Of a DNA stretch of 64,000 nt, positions 25,723 through 37,706 are shown in pieces (position 1 is the first letter of the stretch; every line of letters starts with the position of its first letter). The stretch is taken from contig CAJNOP010000026.1 of NCBI GenBank assembly GCA_905250075.1, forward strand, positions 1,224,419 to 1,288,418, written 5' to 3'. The translations under genes and the position numbers were made by a program. The notes under the pieces were generated by a model. It worked only from the letters and a program-made list of their open reading frames with translations. It searched no databases and was not told the DNA's origin. Source of the stretch: Rotaria sp. Silwood1 (Eukaryota > Rotifera > Eurotatoria > Philodinida > Philodinidae).

Positions 25723-27181
25723 ATCTTTCAAAATATGTACACAGACGAAAATTCTTTTTGCACTCTGACTCCTTCCAGTTTCAGTTGTTTTTCCATAATA
25801 AATTCCTAAATTGATTAGCTATCGTTTGAATCTATCAACAATACAGAAAAAAAAAGTTTTTCATATACTAGAATTTCGATAATTTTATTAGAAGTGTCAT
25901 ACGTATCACGAATTTATTAAAGAAGGTTCTGTATTGTAACAGTGCAGACATAAGAACGTGTCATGTTGGAATATTTCATAAGTAAATAAAACTGTATGGA
26001 TCATTATACATCATGTTTGAAGCAAGGCATGAAAAAATATTTTGAGAACAAGATGATCTTTGAATTCTTCATATTGTGTTCTAGTAGATAGTATAAGAGA
26101 TTTTATTAATGCATTCTTTTATATGAATAATAATTTAATAAACTTATAAATTAATGAGAACTAAAAAATTCATAGATATTTATTTTTATTTTCATAAAAG
26201 AAAGAAAAAAGCACCTTGAGAAAACAATTTGTCAAACTTTCAGAATCCTGTCTAGAAAGGATTTTGGGAAATTAATGCTACATACTAATTTAGTTAATAT
26301 TTTATTTCAAATCGTAATTAAACTTTGTATGTCTAATATGTAACTATTTACAAATAGTGTTTGTTTATTTCTTACATTATCTATTAGGGAAAACAAGTGT
26401 ATTAAGCATTGTTCATTATTAATTTAAATCTTAATTTATTTATGTAGTAAAAAGGTAATTAAAATGAAGAAAATCAAAATTTTGTCGAAATTATTATTGA
26501 TATAAATTTTAGCAAAAATAAGATTTTCTTAGTATGTTATCAGTGAGCTATTGAATTATGGATATGAATTATGTATTGTTTCTGTTTCTAAGTAAATGAT
26601 TCGATATCATTGCTTTCATATAATTTAGGTAAATATGAATGAGATGGTTTAGAAGTAACATCAATGTACAATGAAATATCTCTCAAAATGTTTAATGAGA
26701 TTTCTTAGATAATCAAATGATGAAAAAGCTCTTTTGAACTACTGTGAATCATCTACTAGTTTGTATTAGGGTTATCCATTTTTTTTTCTAGTCAAAATGC
26801 AGTGTTTATCTATGCTCTGTTAAACCATTTGTTCCTCAGCATCCTTAAAGATTGTATTCATGTTACTTGGCGAAAAATGCATACAAAGCGACAATATTAC
26901 TGAATACCTAGAAATTAGTTCTTAAGCAATGAAAATATTTTTCATAAAATCATTATTTGAATTTTTATTTTTTTTGTTCCGCTGAAGGTTGATTCTAGTT
27001 ATAATAGTATAACAGATGTTTATTCAAGGATGCTTAATAATATCTACTGAATAAAGTTCATCTGGAATAAAAAAAAATAATTTTTTTTAAAATTAATATA
27101 AGATTATTTAAGATATTTATTGTTTTTTTCTATTCAATTCAACTGAAGTAAAATTACAATGTTCAATAGATTTCTTGAAAT

Positions 27182-27808
27182 TCATTTTTTTCCATTCATT
27201 CCATTTGAAATTGAATTTTCTTTTAATGACATACTGTAATACATTGTAAAAAGATTATTTTGTATCCAAAAAAATTTATTTAATGCTCGTATACCAGCGC
27301 GTTTCTTTTTAATATCAAAACTTTCTAGTTTCCATATTATATCAATCATTAAATGCTCAAGATAACCAAATAATGTATTCATGGGCATGTATTCCATATT
27401 AATTTCTTTACAATTCTTTTGATTTTCACGTAATTCTCCCATTTCTGATATATATTTTAAAAATGTATCATTCCATTCGCTTTGTAGTAATATACGTTTT
27501 AAATAAATATTTAATGTATCTTTAAAAATATCAGTTTGTGCAGAAATAAGTGTAAACTTGGTTGCTTCATTTAATACAAACCTTTTAAACTCACCATTAT
27601 GAATATTAAAATATTCCTTTGTTACATCAAATGAACGTAATTTTTTATAAGTTGTTTCAACAATATATGGAATACGAGGAAATAAAATTGGAGCTAATGA
27701 ATTAAGTACATGAATATCATCTTTAGTAAAATTAAGAAATTTTGATATATAATCAAAATTGTAACGAAGATCAGTTTGAAGACGAGTTCTATCAATATGC
27801 TCGGCCAT
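27182..27808 (-). CDS. divergent protoglobin-like protein, copy 4, proximal His replaced by Arg
   Basis: A 208-residue paralogue when started at the ATG at 27808, which gives MAEHID as in copy 3; an in-frame ATG five codons upstream (27823) is also possible. It keeps the fold signature: RYNFDYISKFLNFTKDD, Tyr at the B10 position (ETTYKKLRSFD), SEWNDTFLKYISEMG, FGYLEHLMIDIIW and FWIQNNLF. In the proximal segment, however, copies 1-3 read GKMHT and this one reads GELRE, so the predicted haem-ligating His is Arg127 (132 from the upstream start). The His of KHYF is Glu. The tail ends NGMNGKK with no Cys. The frame is intact, so it looks like a functional gene that may no longer bind haem in the usual way and is not lipid-tailed. 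Clearly more diverged than copies 1-3. Confidence 0.8.
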   Translation of the reverse strand: MAEHIDRTRLQTDLRYNFDYISKFLNFTKDDIHVLNSLAPILFPRIPYIVETTYKKLRSFDVTKEYFNIHNGEFKRFVLNEATKFTLISAQTDIFKDTLNIYLKRILLQSEWNDTFLKYISEMGELRENQKNCKEINMEYMPMNTLFGYLEHLMIDIIWKLESFDIKKKRAGIRALNKFFWIQNNLFTMYYSMSLKENSISNGMNGKK

Positions 27809-27823
27809 TCGAATATGTTCCAA

Positions 27824-30800
27824 ACTTAATATAGCTGTTAGTAAAGAAACAGAAGTTTTCTGAATAAATAACTTATATCTAGAAAGAAGAAACTATTAAA
27901 TAAATTATTAGATAGAGCAGTACTTTTTTTCTCCTAGTTAAAATGATATTAATTAGTTCAATCATGCAAACAAACGACAGTCAGAGTGTGCCAGATCGAT
28001 ATCTTTGTATAAAAACCTGCTCGAATGAGCTCATTATTAATCTCAGCAACATGCAAAGAACAGTGCTAAATATACTTAAATAAATAATGAACTCGACAAC
28101 AGCTTTTTTATTATTAAAGTAATAAAAAAAAAGTTCAGAATGTCATAAAAGCATGTTTTATGTGCATGTCTTCGTTAGTAATAACGACATAATTCACTCA
28201 AAAACTAGGACACTAGTTCATGGATCAAAAAAATGTGACGCTTAATTATTTTCACACATAATTTATAGATCAAATCTTGAAATATGTTTAAAGTCACTTT
28301 TTTAATTATCGAAAAAAAACATATTTTAACTCAGCACATCCATCCATTAGAACCTACTGTATTTACTTTCATGGGCAAAAACAACAGTAGGTCGGTGTTG
28401 TTGTCATACCTGAAATATGTGCATTTTCATATTCCGAATATGATGAAGATATAGAATATACAATTGGAATTCGGACGATATTAAAATCTACTTTTTCTCT
28501 TGACACACTCACTTGTTATTATTCCATATACGATAGTAGTCGTTTGTTCAGTATTCTTGATTTTTCGTAAATTATAACATTAAATGAATAAATAAAACCT
28601 CTGTCTTGTATCTTGACAATTTTATTAGAATATTCTAATAGAAAAAAACAAGAACAACACTTCAATATAATAAAATCTTTCAAAGTCTAGTTAATAACTT
28701 CATTTTTTTTGTGCTATTTGAATCATATTCAATTCATGATTCATCCTTCAGTGTCATAAGCAGACATGTCAGATTAATATTTATATTGAAGAAAAAAAGG
28801 CTAATATTTGAAGATTAATATTATAACTAAGCTCAAAGCTTTGGTATCATTGTACATTAGAATGAACTATTGATTCGATGTTAACATTAAATTAGCATTT
28901 TATTAAATCTCTAATACAGCTATTATCTGTGACTAGATTTCGGACTATACAAGCTTAAAATATCTCAATAAGAAAACAACTTTTATGATATTTTGAAAAC
29001 ATTCCTCTCCAAAACAAAACCGAGCAGATTAGTTCGGTTTTAGAAAAAAAAGCCTTTTAAGTATGATCTGTCTGCGCTCTAATTGCAGGCAGTATATTTA
29101 TTAGTTTAAAAACATGTCAAATTAATGACAATACTAACGCATTAGGATTATTGTTAAAACCAATGCTTCAGCATGAGCATTAATATTAATTAATGCTAAT
29201 AGGAAATCTGACACAACAGTGCAAGTTACGATTTCTCTTATCATCACAGAAACATTTCTTTTTGTTAAGTCCAGTTGATATGTATCGTAAGAAGTGTCAC
29301 ATAGATTTTAACATAATTGTTGTTTTTCTTTCAGAGGAAAATGACTTTTGACCAGTTAATATTAATTCATCTACACTCAACTTGATTAGTTTTCCTTTGA
29401 TAATTGTAAAACTCATTACTCAAGATTCATCTTCTTGAAGTTTGTAAACTTATTTTTGCAAAATTATAGAATAAAAACAAGGCAGAAGAATTTTCATCTT
29501 AAAAATTTACTGAAATGAAAGAACTGAATCTGCTAATAAGAGCCATCTTTTTATAATTATTGGTGCATAAATCACTTCTATTTATGTTTTTCTATTTTGA
29601 CGTTTAATACTAAATACAGTTAATCATTAGAATAAATTGAAACCGACATAATTGAGGGTAAATTGATAAAGTAAACCAGTTGAACAATGTTTTCAGTAAA
29701 TTTCTATTCTATTCTCTAACATAACGGGTGATCCAAAAGTTTTGCAACATTTTGTGTTTTGCAAATATCTCAGTTCAGATAAAAGATGAAATCTTGAATT
29801 TAATGTTGGAAGATGTGCAATTCAATTCTCGACAAACTTGTGTTTAGCTTAATTTAAAATAATAGACCTAAATTTTCCTATGGACCACATAGTATAATGA
29901 TGGGAAGTGCATCTATTTCCTACACATTCTCTTATTAAATTATTCCTTCTATAACAGCGGATGTTTCGCTTGTAGAAATAATAGACGGTAAGATAGCTCT
30001 TGAAAGCTGCCCTCAATTACTTATATATCGAACATTCGCTTATTCTATGAGACAGAATTTTTGGCAAAGCAATATTTTGAGAATCGTCAAATTCTTTTCT
30101 TCATTATCTATCGCCAGAAAAACAATTCTTAAAAAACGTGACAAGTGATCAACCCGAGTTCATTTTTGCAAAACTTTGTAAAAAAACGTGCTTATCTTGC
30201 TAAGTGAAGTCAAAATAGTATTTTATAAAACAGCTCAATTGACATAAGAATCTGAACGATGAAAGGAATGCTGTTTCTGCAGTAGAATATCTAAGAAACT
30301 ATTTTTATTAGTCCTAAATGGATTGTAATAGAACGCAGCGAATCATTCTAAAAGCGCGTTCATATGTAATAGTATTACTGATGATTAGATTTTGAAGCGC
30401 CTCTTTAAGGCACGAAAAAGTCAAAAAAATGTATCATTAGAAACAGGTGTGTGAACTCGACACAATTCACATATTCATACTATTTGATTCACAAACATGC
30501 TCAGTTCTGTCGTTTTAAATTGAGCCAAATACTAATTTGTAGAGAATTGAATGGCACATCTTTCAAAATTAAATACAAGATTTTCTCCATTGTCTGAACT
30601 GAGATATATGCAAAACACAAAATGTTGCAAAACTTTTGGAACACCCGGTATATGTTATTTTCAGAATAAAAAAACGAAATTTACAATAATATCTGTCACA
30701 TAAAGGTATATTTCTTCAATAAAGAAGAAACAAATTATATAATTCATCAAACAACTCAAGTTTGACAATGCTTAAATACAAACTAAGTTAATTATATATA

Positions 30801-31955
30801 TATAAGCATTCGTAAAAGTAATTAGAGTTTGAAAAATAGATCTAACTATTAAAATTGTTTTTCTTCGTTTTCAAAGAATGATCATCTATTTATTGATTGT
30901 AATTACAAAAATTCTTCCTTAACATCCTTAGTTTGTTATTCAAGATGTCATTCAATCTAATTAAAATTTAGATTTATTCTTTTTATAATGCTAATATTAT
31001 TCACTTTATGCACCGAGACTATGTTTTGTTGAATTGTATTTTGATATGACATACAAATATTTATTTAAATTACAATTCATATTGTATTTAGAATGTTAAG
31101 ATACATGAATATATGTTTGGATTTTTTTGTTTCATTCTTTAGATTAGATGTATAATGATCTCATAGTAAGGAATAGAAATTTTTCAGTTGAATCTGATAA
31201 TTAATTAAAGATTATCATATTTTATTATTACTGTTCGAAAATTTACTATACATAATAAAGAAAATTTTCTAGAAATAAACTCATAGAAGAACTTCTGAAT
31301 TTTCAATTTTATCGACATAGATCTAATCTCCGGTTAAACCAAACACCCGCATTGTAATTTCCGATGGTATTAACGATAATAATGAATTTTTCTTTTGTTT
31401 AAATGCAACAATTATAGCTAGAAACAATAATCTACGAAGAAAAGAAAATGAAAAGTTATAGTCTCCTTTTTAAATTGACTTTTTTTAAATTAGAAAAATA
31501 GTTCAATTTATCTAATTGTTTACTTCATAAATTTATTTTTATCTGAAATTTTCTTATAAAAAAAAAATCTCCCGGATGAAATATATTAATAGAAATAGGT
31601 CAAAAGAAGAAATTATTGAAATTTAGTCGTTCAAGTAGAAACGCGAAATTCTATTTGATGCATTCAGATAAAAAATTTTCTTATTGCCAAATCAACTTAT
31701 TAAATAAAAAAAAAACTGCATGATAGCATTGGAAAAAAAATTTTTCTATAGCATAGCATGATAAATTATCAAAGCATAGAATAATAGAAGTGTTTCTGCT
31801 ATTTTCACTTGTGTTTATAGAAATAGAATTGATAATAATAATACAACAATAAATAAGATATATACATATATATATATATATATACGTTCAGAAGAAACAA
31901 AAGAATCAATATATATTTACAAAAAGAAAAAAAAATTATGATTGTTTGTTTTATT
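27824..31955. other. intergenic with one transposon, no gene seen
   Basis: Contains the 925-bp inverted-repeat element at 29724-30648 (listed). The rest is AT-rich, including an AT microsatellite at about 31861-31885 just downstream of copy 5. No supported gene. Confidence 0.5.
29724..30648. mobile_element. TA-flanked inverted-repeat transposon, Tc1/mariner-like, non-autonomous
   Basis: The left end (29724, ACGGGTGATCCAAAAGTTTT...) and the reverse complement of the right end (CCGGGTGTTCCAAAAGTTTT...) match over about 140 bases, roughly 85% identical by eye. The arms span about 29724-29865 and 30505-30648. Both ends are flanked by TA (29722-29723 and 30649-30650), the target duplication of Tc1/mariner elements. 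The 640-base interior has no intact transposase; frames are broken by stops. It is best read as a non-autonomous or decayed copy. Superfamily is inferred from the TA and the terminal repeats only. Confidence 0.8.
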
Positions 31956-32534
31956 TTAATAATGTATTTTAAAAAATTCATTTTGAATCCAAAAAAGTTT
32001 ATTAATAGCAAATATTGCTCGATGTTTTCTTTGATAATCAATATTATCTATTTTCCATATTGTATCAATAATAACATGTTCAATAAAACCAATTAAAGCA
32101 AGAACATGTATATAATCAACATGAATTGTTGGTGTACCCATTTTATGTGTATGTACTTGTCCAACAAAAGATAAATATCGTAGAAATGAATCATTCCATT
32201 CTTCTTGTGTAAGAATTATATTTAAATATTTGCTTAACATATTTTTTCGATATTCAATTTCTTCACAATTAAATGATACATTTGTATTATTTGTTGATGA
32301 AAAGAATGTTCCAAAACATGAATAATTATGAAAGAAATATTGTTTTGTTATATCAAATGAAAATAATTTTCGATAAACTGTATCAACAATAACAGGAATT
32401 ATTGGTTGAACATATGTTGATAATTCATTAAGAATTTTGATATCATCATTTGTAAAATCAAAAAATTTTGATAAATATTCAAAACGATAACGTAAATTAC
32501 TATCAAGACAAAAATTATTGATATTTTCAGTCAT
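31956..32534 (-). CDS. divergent protoglobin-like protein, copy 5, short C-terminus
   Basis: A 192-residue paralogue starting MTENINN. It keeps RYRFEYLSKFFDFTNDD, DTVYRKLFSFDITK, EEWNDSFLRYLSFVG and a predicted proximal His128 (GQVHTHK), then GFIEHVIIDTIW and FWIQNEFF. The protein stops directly after FFKIHY, where copies 1-3 continue for about 25 residues into the Lys/Cys tail, so it has no membrane-anchor motif. The KHYF His is Gln. Residues 70-92 are unrelated to the other copies and rich in Asn/Ser/Phe. The frame is intact and no intron is seen. It is the most upstream member of the minus-strand array. Confidence 0.8.
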   Translation of the reverse strand: MTENINNFCLDSNLRYRFEYLSKFFDFTNDDIKILNELSTYVQPIIPVIVDTVYRKLFSFDITKQYFFHNYSCFGTFFSSTNNTNVSFNCEEIEYRKNMLSKYLNIILTQEEWNDSFLRYLSFVGQVHTHKMGTPTIHVDYIHVLALIGFIEHVIIDTIWKIDNIDYQRKHRAIFAINKLFWIQNEFFKIHY

Positions 32535-35500
32535 GTCTCGTTCATCAACAATGATATAAATATTATTCCTTCTGTGAGCTTTTTTGTCATTTGCTTTTGT
32601 ATGTGAAAATAACAGAGTATTTTGTTTTCTTTCATGAAAATCTTCACACGAGAATATTATTTCCTTCCGATAATATTAGTATTCGAATGAATAATTACAG
32701 CTATCTGATTATTGATTTATGAATAAAACAGTTTAAGGCATATTGCTAATAAAAGAAATGTTTAATGAAGTACTTCAATACTTTCAATAAATAGAAAATT
32801 GATAATTAAAGAAAAATGATTTCTTTTTTTTTTCTATACAAATAATCAATAGAACTAAAAATATTTAATGTAGTTGAAGACATTAGAACAAATATAGTCT
32901 GTGTTTATATTCTTCAGATGAGACCAGTTGATTGTTTCCGGCGTCTATTGTTCTTCTTATAAATAATCAGATGATACTCTTATTCGTCGTCAATTTTTAT
33001 CGCTCTTTTGGTTGTTTTGAACCAAATGCTATATTTGATTTTTTAGAAAAAGTGTGTGCATGCCTTTAAAAAAACGAGACTAAGTATGCTAGCAGATGTC
33101 CTAATAATTATAAACATAATAGAATTATTCAGAAGAAATAAATCATATTTTGCTCCCTTTTAAAATGTTAATTTAAATCTACCAATTTACATATTGAACT
33201 TGTTCTACAACTCGTTTTTCAGGTCGAAAATATCAAGTCAGAAGTAATGACATTTGGTAAAAAATGTTTATGAGAACTGACGATTCAGAATCTATCAAAA
33301 GTTTATCTTTTCTCATTGTTAGGAAAATTTTAAATATAGATTTAAAAAATTGTTTTTTTTTCGATGAAAATTTATCTGACAAGATATTAAAACAGAAATT
33401 AAATAATCATTAGAAAGCATGTTTATTTGATCAGAGTAGATTCAAACTCGGTCACATCAATGCTATATTTATAAATATCATTACAAGCTACTCAAACAAC
33501 AAGAATACTATTGAATGCAGAACAATGACAAAAGCATATTTTAGATGCGTAATAGAAACTCTAAGAGCATCCTGTTGTTTTCAGTTGTATGTATTTAAAA
33601 TTCTTTTCTTTTACTTTCATATAATATTCTTCTTTTTCTAGATTATCAAAGAATCGGTTATTCTTAGAAGTAATTTTAATTAAGATCTTAACTTTTTATG
33701 AACGTTTTGACCTTGGATTTACATATTTTCTTTTTTCCATATCCTTTTACTCAACAACATTAGAACGTTTTTCTATAAATAGTTTCAATTGGAAGATGTT
33801 TTGACAAACTATGAAAATATAATTAAGATAATCTTGATGGTTTTTTGTTTCAAATGAGACATCTAATACTAAGATAATAAAATACACAAAGAAAACCGTT
33901 GCTTGTTGTTTTTAAATAGATTTTTCCTACGAGCAACCTTTGGATGATATATTAAATAATGAAGCAAAAAAGTGTAATGCTATTTATAGCATGATTATAG
34001 GACAAACATCGCTAGATTCGATTATTTCAGTTATGATATCCATTCTGCTTGAAATACAATGAAAACCCATATTAATCTTTTTGGATCTTATGGAATCGTT
34101 GATTTATTTATGGTTTTCCATCTGTTTGATCGGAAGGTTTCCGACAGACGAGTCCAATATTCGACAACTTCTTATCGGATTTATCTACTATGAGGAATTC
34201 AATTTTTCGAGTAGAATATAATATTCAATGGGATTCATGTCTTAGATTGTTCGTTGTAGATTTTTTTCAAATAATAGTAGTTAAACATATAACTTCTTCA
34301 TATAGATTTGAAGTCTAATCATGAGATGTAAACAGCAATCTAATTATGATTAGTTAATGATGCTTGCAGGCCAATAATAGAACTCTTTTATTTCATGAAT
34401 ATCATCGACGCTATTTGTTTACTTACAAGAATGACCTCTTGATTTAATGCACAAGACCATGAAAAAATGCTTTATTTCGTTTATTTCTTTAGTTGAATAT
34501 TAGTTATTTGAAATAGAAATTAATTGATCCGTTTTCTATTGATTTAGCACTTGAATCTAACTTTTCTGAATCTTCTAAATTATCAATATTTAAACTAGAG
34601 ATGTTTCGAGATAGGGTAAGGCATGGTAAGAATTAAAAAAATTTTCGCAATCAAAGTACAATATATGAAAAAAGCTTATCCTTTACATCTCTATCGGGAT
34701 ACTATGTCTGTCATTTATTACTTTTAGAACCTTCTAATTAGCATAATATTAAGGAAGTGTAAACAACATTATTAACAAGGCTCTTCCTTGCAATCTAAAA
34801 TGACTGGAATACGTTTCTCAGTATTCTTAATAACATAGATTCTGAATTTTGCACAAATAAATAATTATATTCAAGATATCAAGGATGATGTTTTGATTTC
34901 TCACAGCTATCAAATGACCAACACTAAAGCATGAATTTATTAAGTTATAGCTTTCGAGAATAATGAATTTCAGTCTTTTCGAGTTTATCGAAATACACAA
35001 TAGACTGTTCAGATTGAAAAGCAAATGAATAACAATAAAACAAATAAAAAAAGAGCACAAGTGAAAGAAAAAAACAAAACAAAACTTTTGTTCAAAATTT
35101 AAAAATAAAAAAGACAAAGCATTTACAGACAAGTGTTTATCATTGGAAAAGAATTATCGTCTTTTAAGGACTTTATACTTTGCATATTTTGTGTAAGCAT
35201 AACGAAGCTAAATAAGACATGTGAATTTCATATTTCAGTTCCAAAAAAACTGCACCAACAAACTTTTCCAATTACATTTGGTTTTGTCCAGTTCTTTAGT
35301 TTATTTATGGTGGCCATTTTGAAAAATAAAGACAAGTTTGCTTTAGCGATCAGTTCGATCGAAGCTTTCGCTAACAAAGATACTGAGATAAAACTTCTTC
35401 GGATAAGATAAGGACACTCAGTCAGACAAGCATCTAATTTAACGCAAAAAACCTGTTTTTTTATTGATTTTGTCTGACTAGGTAAATGTTCTACTGGATA

Positions 35501-37706
35501 GCAGTGTTCAAATTTTCAAAAAAAAAAGAAATTTCTATCGCGAATTATCAAATTACAGAAGCGACTACAAGAAAAAAAAGATATTTTCAGAAGGTACTGA
35601 AATTACTAAAAATTTTCATGCAGTATACACAAAATCCTCCATAAACGAGCTATAGAAATTTACTGGAAATTTTCAGTATTTACGATGCCGTCAGATACAT
35701 ACTTCAAAGATTTTTTCGTAATTGTTCATATACTATAAGGAAACTACTAACAGTCGACCAGTCTACAGGGTAGCCAGAAAATCATCGAGTATTTCTCGAT
35801 TACAAATAACTATCGATAGAAACAAGACAAAGAGTTGTAGTTTTCACAATTGAAACGAGGAGAATTCCGAACATCGAATCATATAACAAACATAATATTT
35901 TAAAAAACTTTAGGTGGGCCTTGAAGAACGAAGCTTTTCGAAATTCCCATACCACTTTAAACATTTTTCAAAGACATTTTTTTTTATATGATTCGATACC
36001 TGCAAGTCTTCTCTTTCTCATGGTGAAAATTGTATTTCTCTTTCTTTTTTCTATCAAAAATTATTCGTAATCAAAAACATTTCGGTGAATTTTAAGTCAT
36101 ACTTTATATGAGAAAAAGTATGGTAATTAACATCAACTTATAACAAAATTTGTCATGTCATCTTGTGTCATATTAAAACATGAAATGAGATTTCCAATCA
36201 TTTTTATTTTATGTTTTGTTGATTCTTTATGCTCCGAAAAAATTTATGAAAATTTCAAAGATTTCGTTTTTCTGAAACTTTGACTATAAACCATTTAAAC
36301 GATAAAATAGAACATAACACTGTGTTTGTTATAAAATAAAAAAATGATAGAAAATATTTCACAAAAATATTTTTGTGTAATTAACGTAAATAATTCTTTT
36401 CAATTTATAAAGCTCATTTTATCTGAACAGTATAAATAATCCTTTTTATCTTAGAAGAAATAATCTTTAATATTCAAATTGGATCGTTTAAAAAGTGCTA
36501 ATGAAAATCTATCAAATGGATATTATAATCTTTCAACTATTAAACTGTTTTTGGTATTAAAATAAAGAATAAATTTTTAACAAAATCTTCTACATGCAAA
36601 AAAATATCAATAAGGTATATTGTGACTATTTAAAAACTAATGTTATATTTCCAACATTTACACTATGTAAAATAAATAGTCGCATACCTTGTGATATATA
36701 TCTCGTGATGCAAATTTCACCAAGAAAAAAAATTTTCTCGACTTTGATTATATGAATCGATAGATCAAAGTTTCTACTTTATTGTAAAAAAAAATATCCT
36801 TTGAAACAGATTTTCATAACGTTTTGGAAATTTTTTTGTTAAGTGCTTGATTTCATATGCGAAATAAAATTATTTCGACGCTTATAATTGTCTTCTTACG
36901 TCGCCTTTATTCTTCATCAAATTAATAAGAATGACGTAATGATAGATAATTTTTTTCGTTACTTCATTCACTGACTGGGTGTGTGGAAAGCGACAGAACG
37001 AAATTTGGTTTTTAGTCGTCTCTCTTCACTAAATAGTACTTGATAAGGTAGATACGTATCATATGCACAAAAAATAATTATTATCCATCGAAGCATATAA
37101 TTTTATAGAGAATTTAATTCTCTACAAGTCTGTATTGTTGAAAAAAATTTTGAGTTTGATTTCACTTTCTAGAAATCAAGATTATTGAAAGACTTGTATG
37201 AAATAGTAATTTTAATTAGCAATTAATATGTATTTTATATGATGTTTTTTAGAAACTAAAAATGATTTCATGCAATTTGGATTTTTTTTTCTATTGAATG
37301 ATATATGTATCGCAAAAATATGTGATAAAGAACAAACACACTATTACAAGAAAATTACAAATGTCTAAATAATTATTTGTTCATAGAAAGTCAAATAATT
37401 TATATCAATCATTTGTAAGAGAAAAAAATTTTTCTTTGTATAGTAAAATAGAAACTTCGATCTATCGAATAGTATGATCAGAATTGCGACACGGTTTTTT
37501 CCTTCCTGGGTTATTTCATTCACAAGAAGAATATTACAGAGTATCGAAACACTTATTTTACGTCGTATATTTATAGGTTAAGAGAGAAAAAAGAATCACA
37601 CATCATTATTGTAACGTAAATACTTCCTTTTTTTTATTCTGATATTATAGTCGCTGAAGCATAACAAACACATTTATTCTATTCGTTTTAATAAGCAAGC
37701 AAGAAA
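32535..37706. other. 5.2-kb intergenic region, no gene seen
   Basis: AT-rich. A segment at about 35130-36000 is less AT-rich and may be an old insertion, but no terminal repeats could be paired with confidence. The frames at 34827-35132 and 35133-35411 abut on opposite strands and show no family resemblance. The final few hundred bases must hold the promoter of the lipid kinase gene. Confidence 0.45.

Larger units (their letters stand above)
21178..27181. other. 6-kb gap in the protoglobin array, mostly non-coding
   Basis: AT-rich. Contains two weak coding-like fragments (22783-22998 and 23984-24139) and a small foldback near 25678-25722, each listed separately. Nothing else is supported. 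Confidence 0.45.

Noticed and set aside
35130..36000. Possible old DNA transposon of mixed composition
   Set aside because: No terminal inverted repeats or target duplication could be matched by eye.
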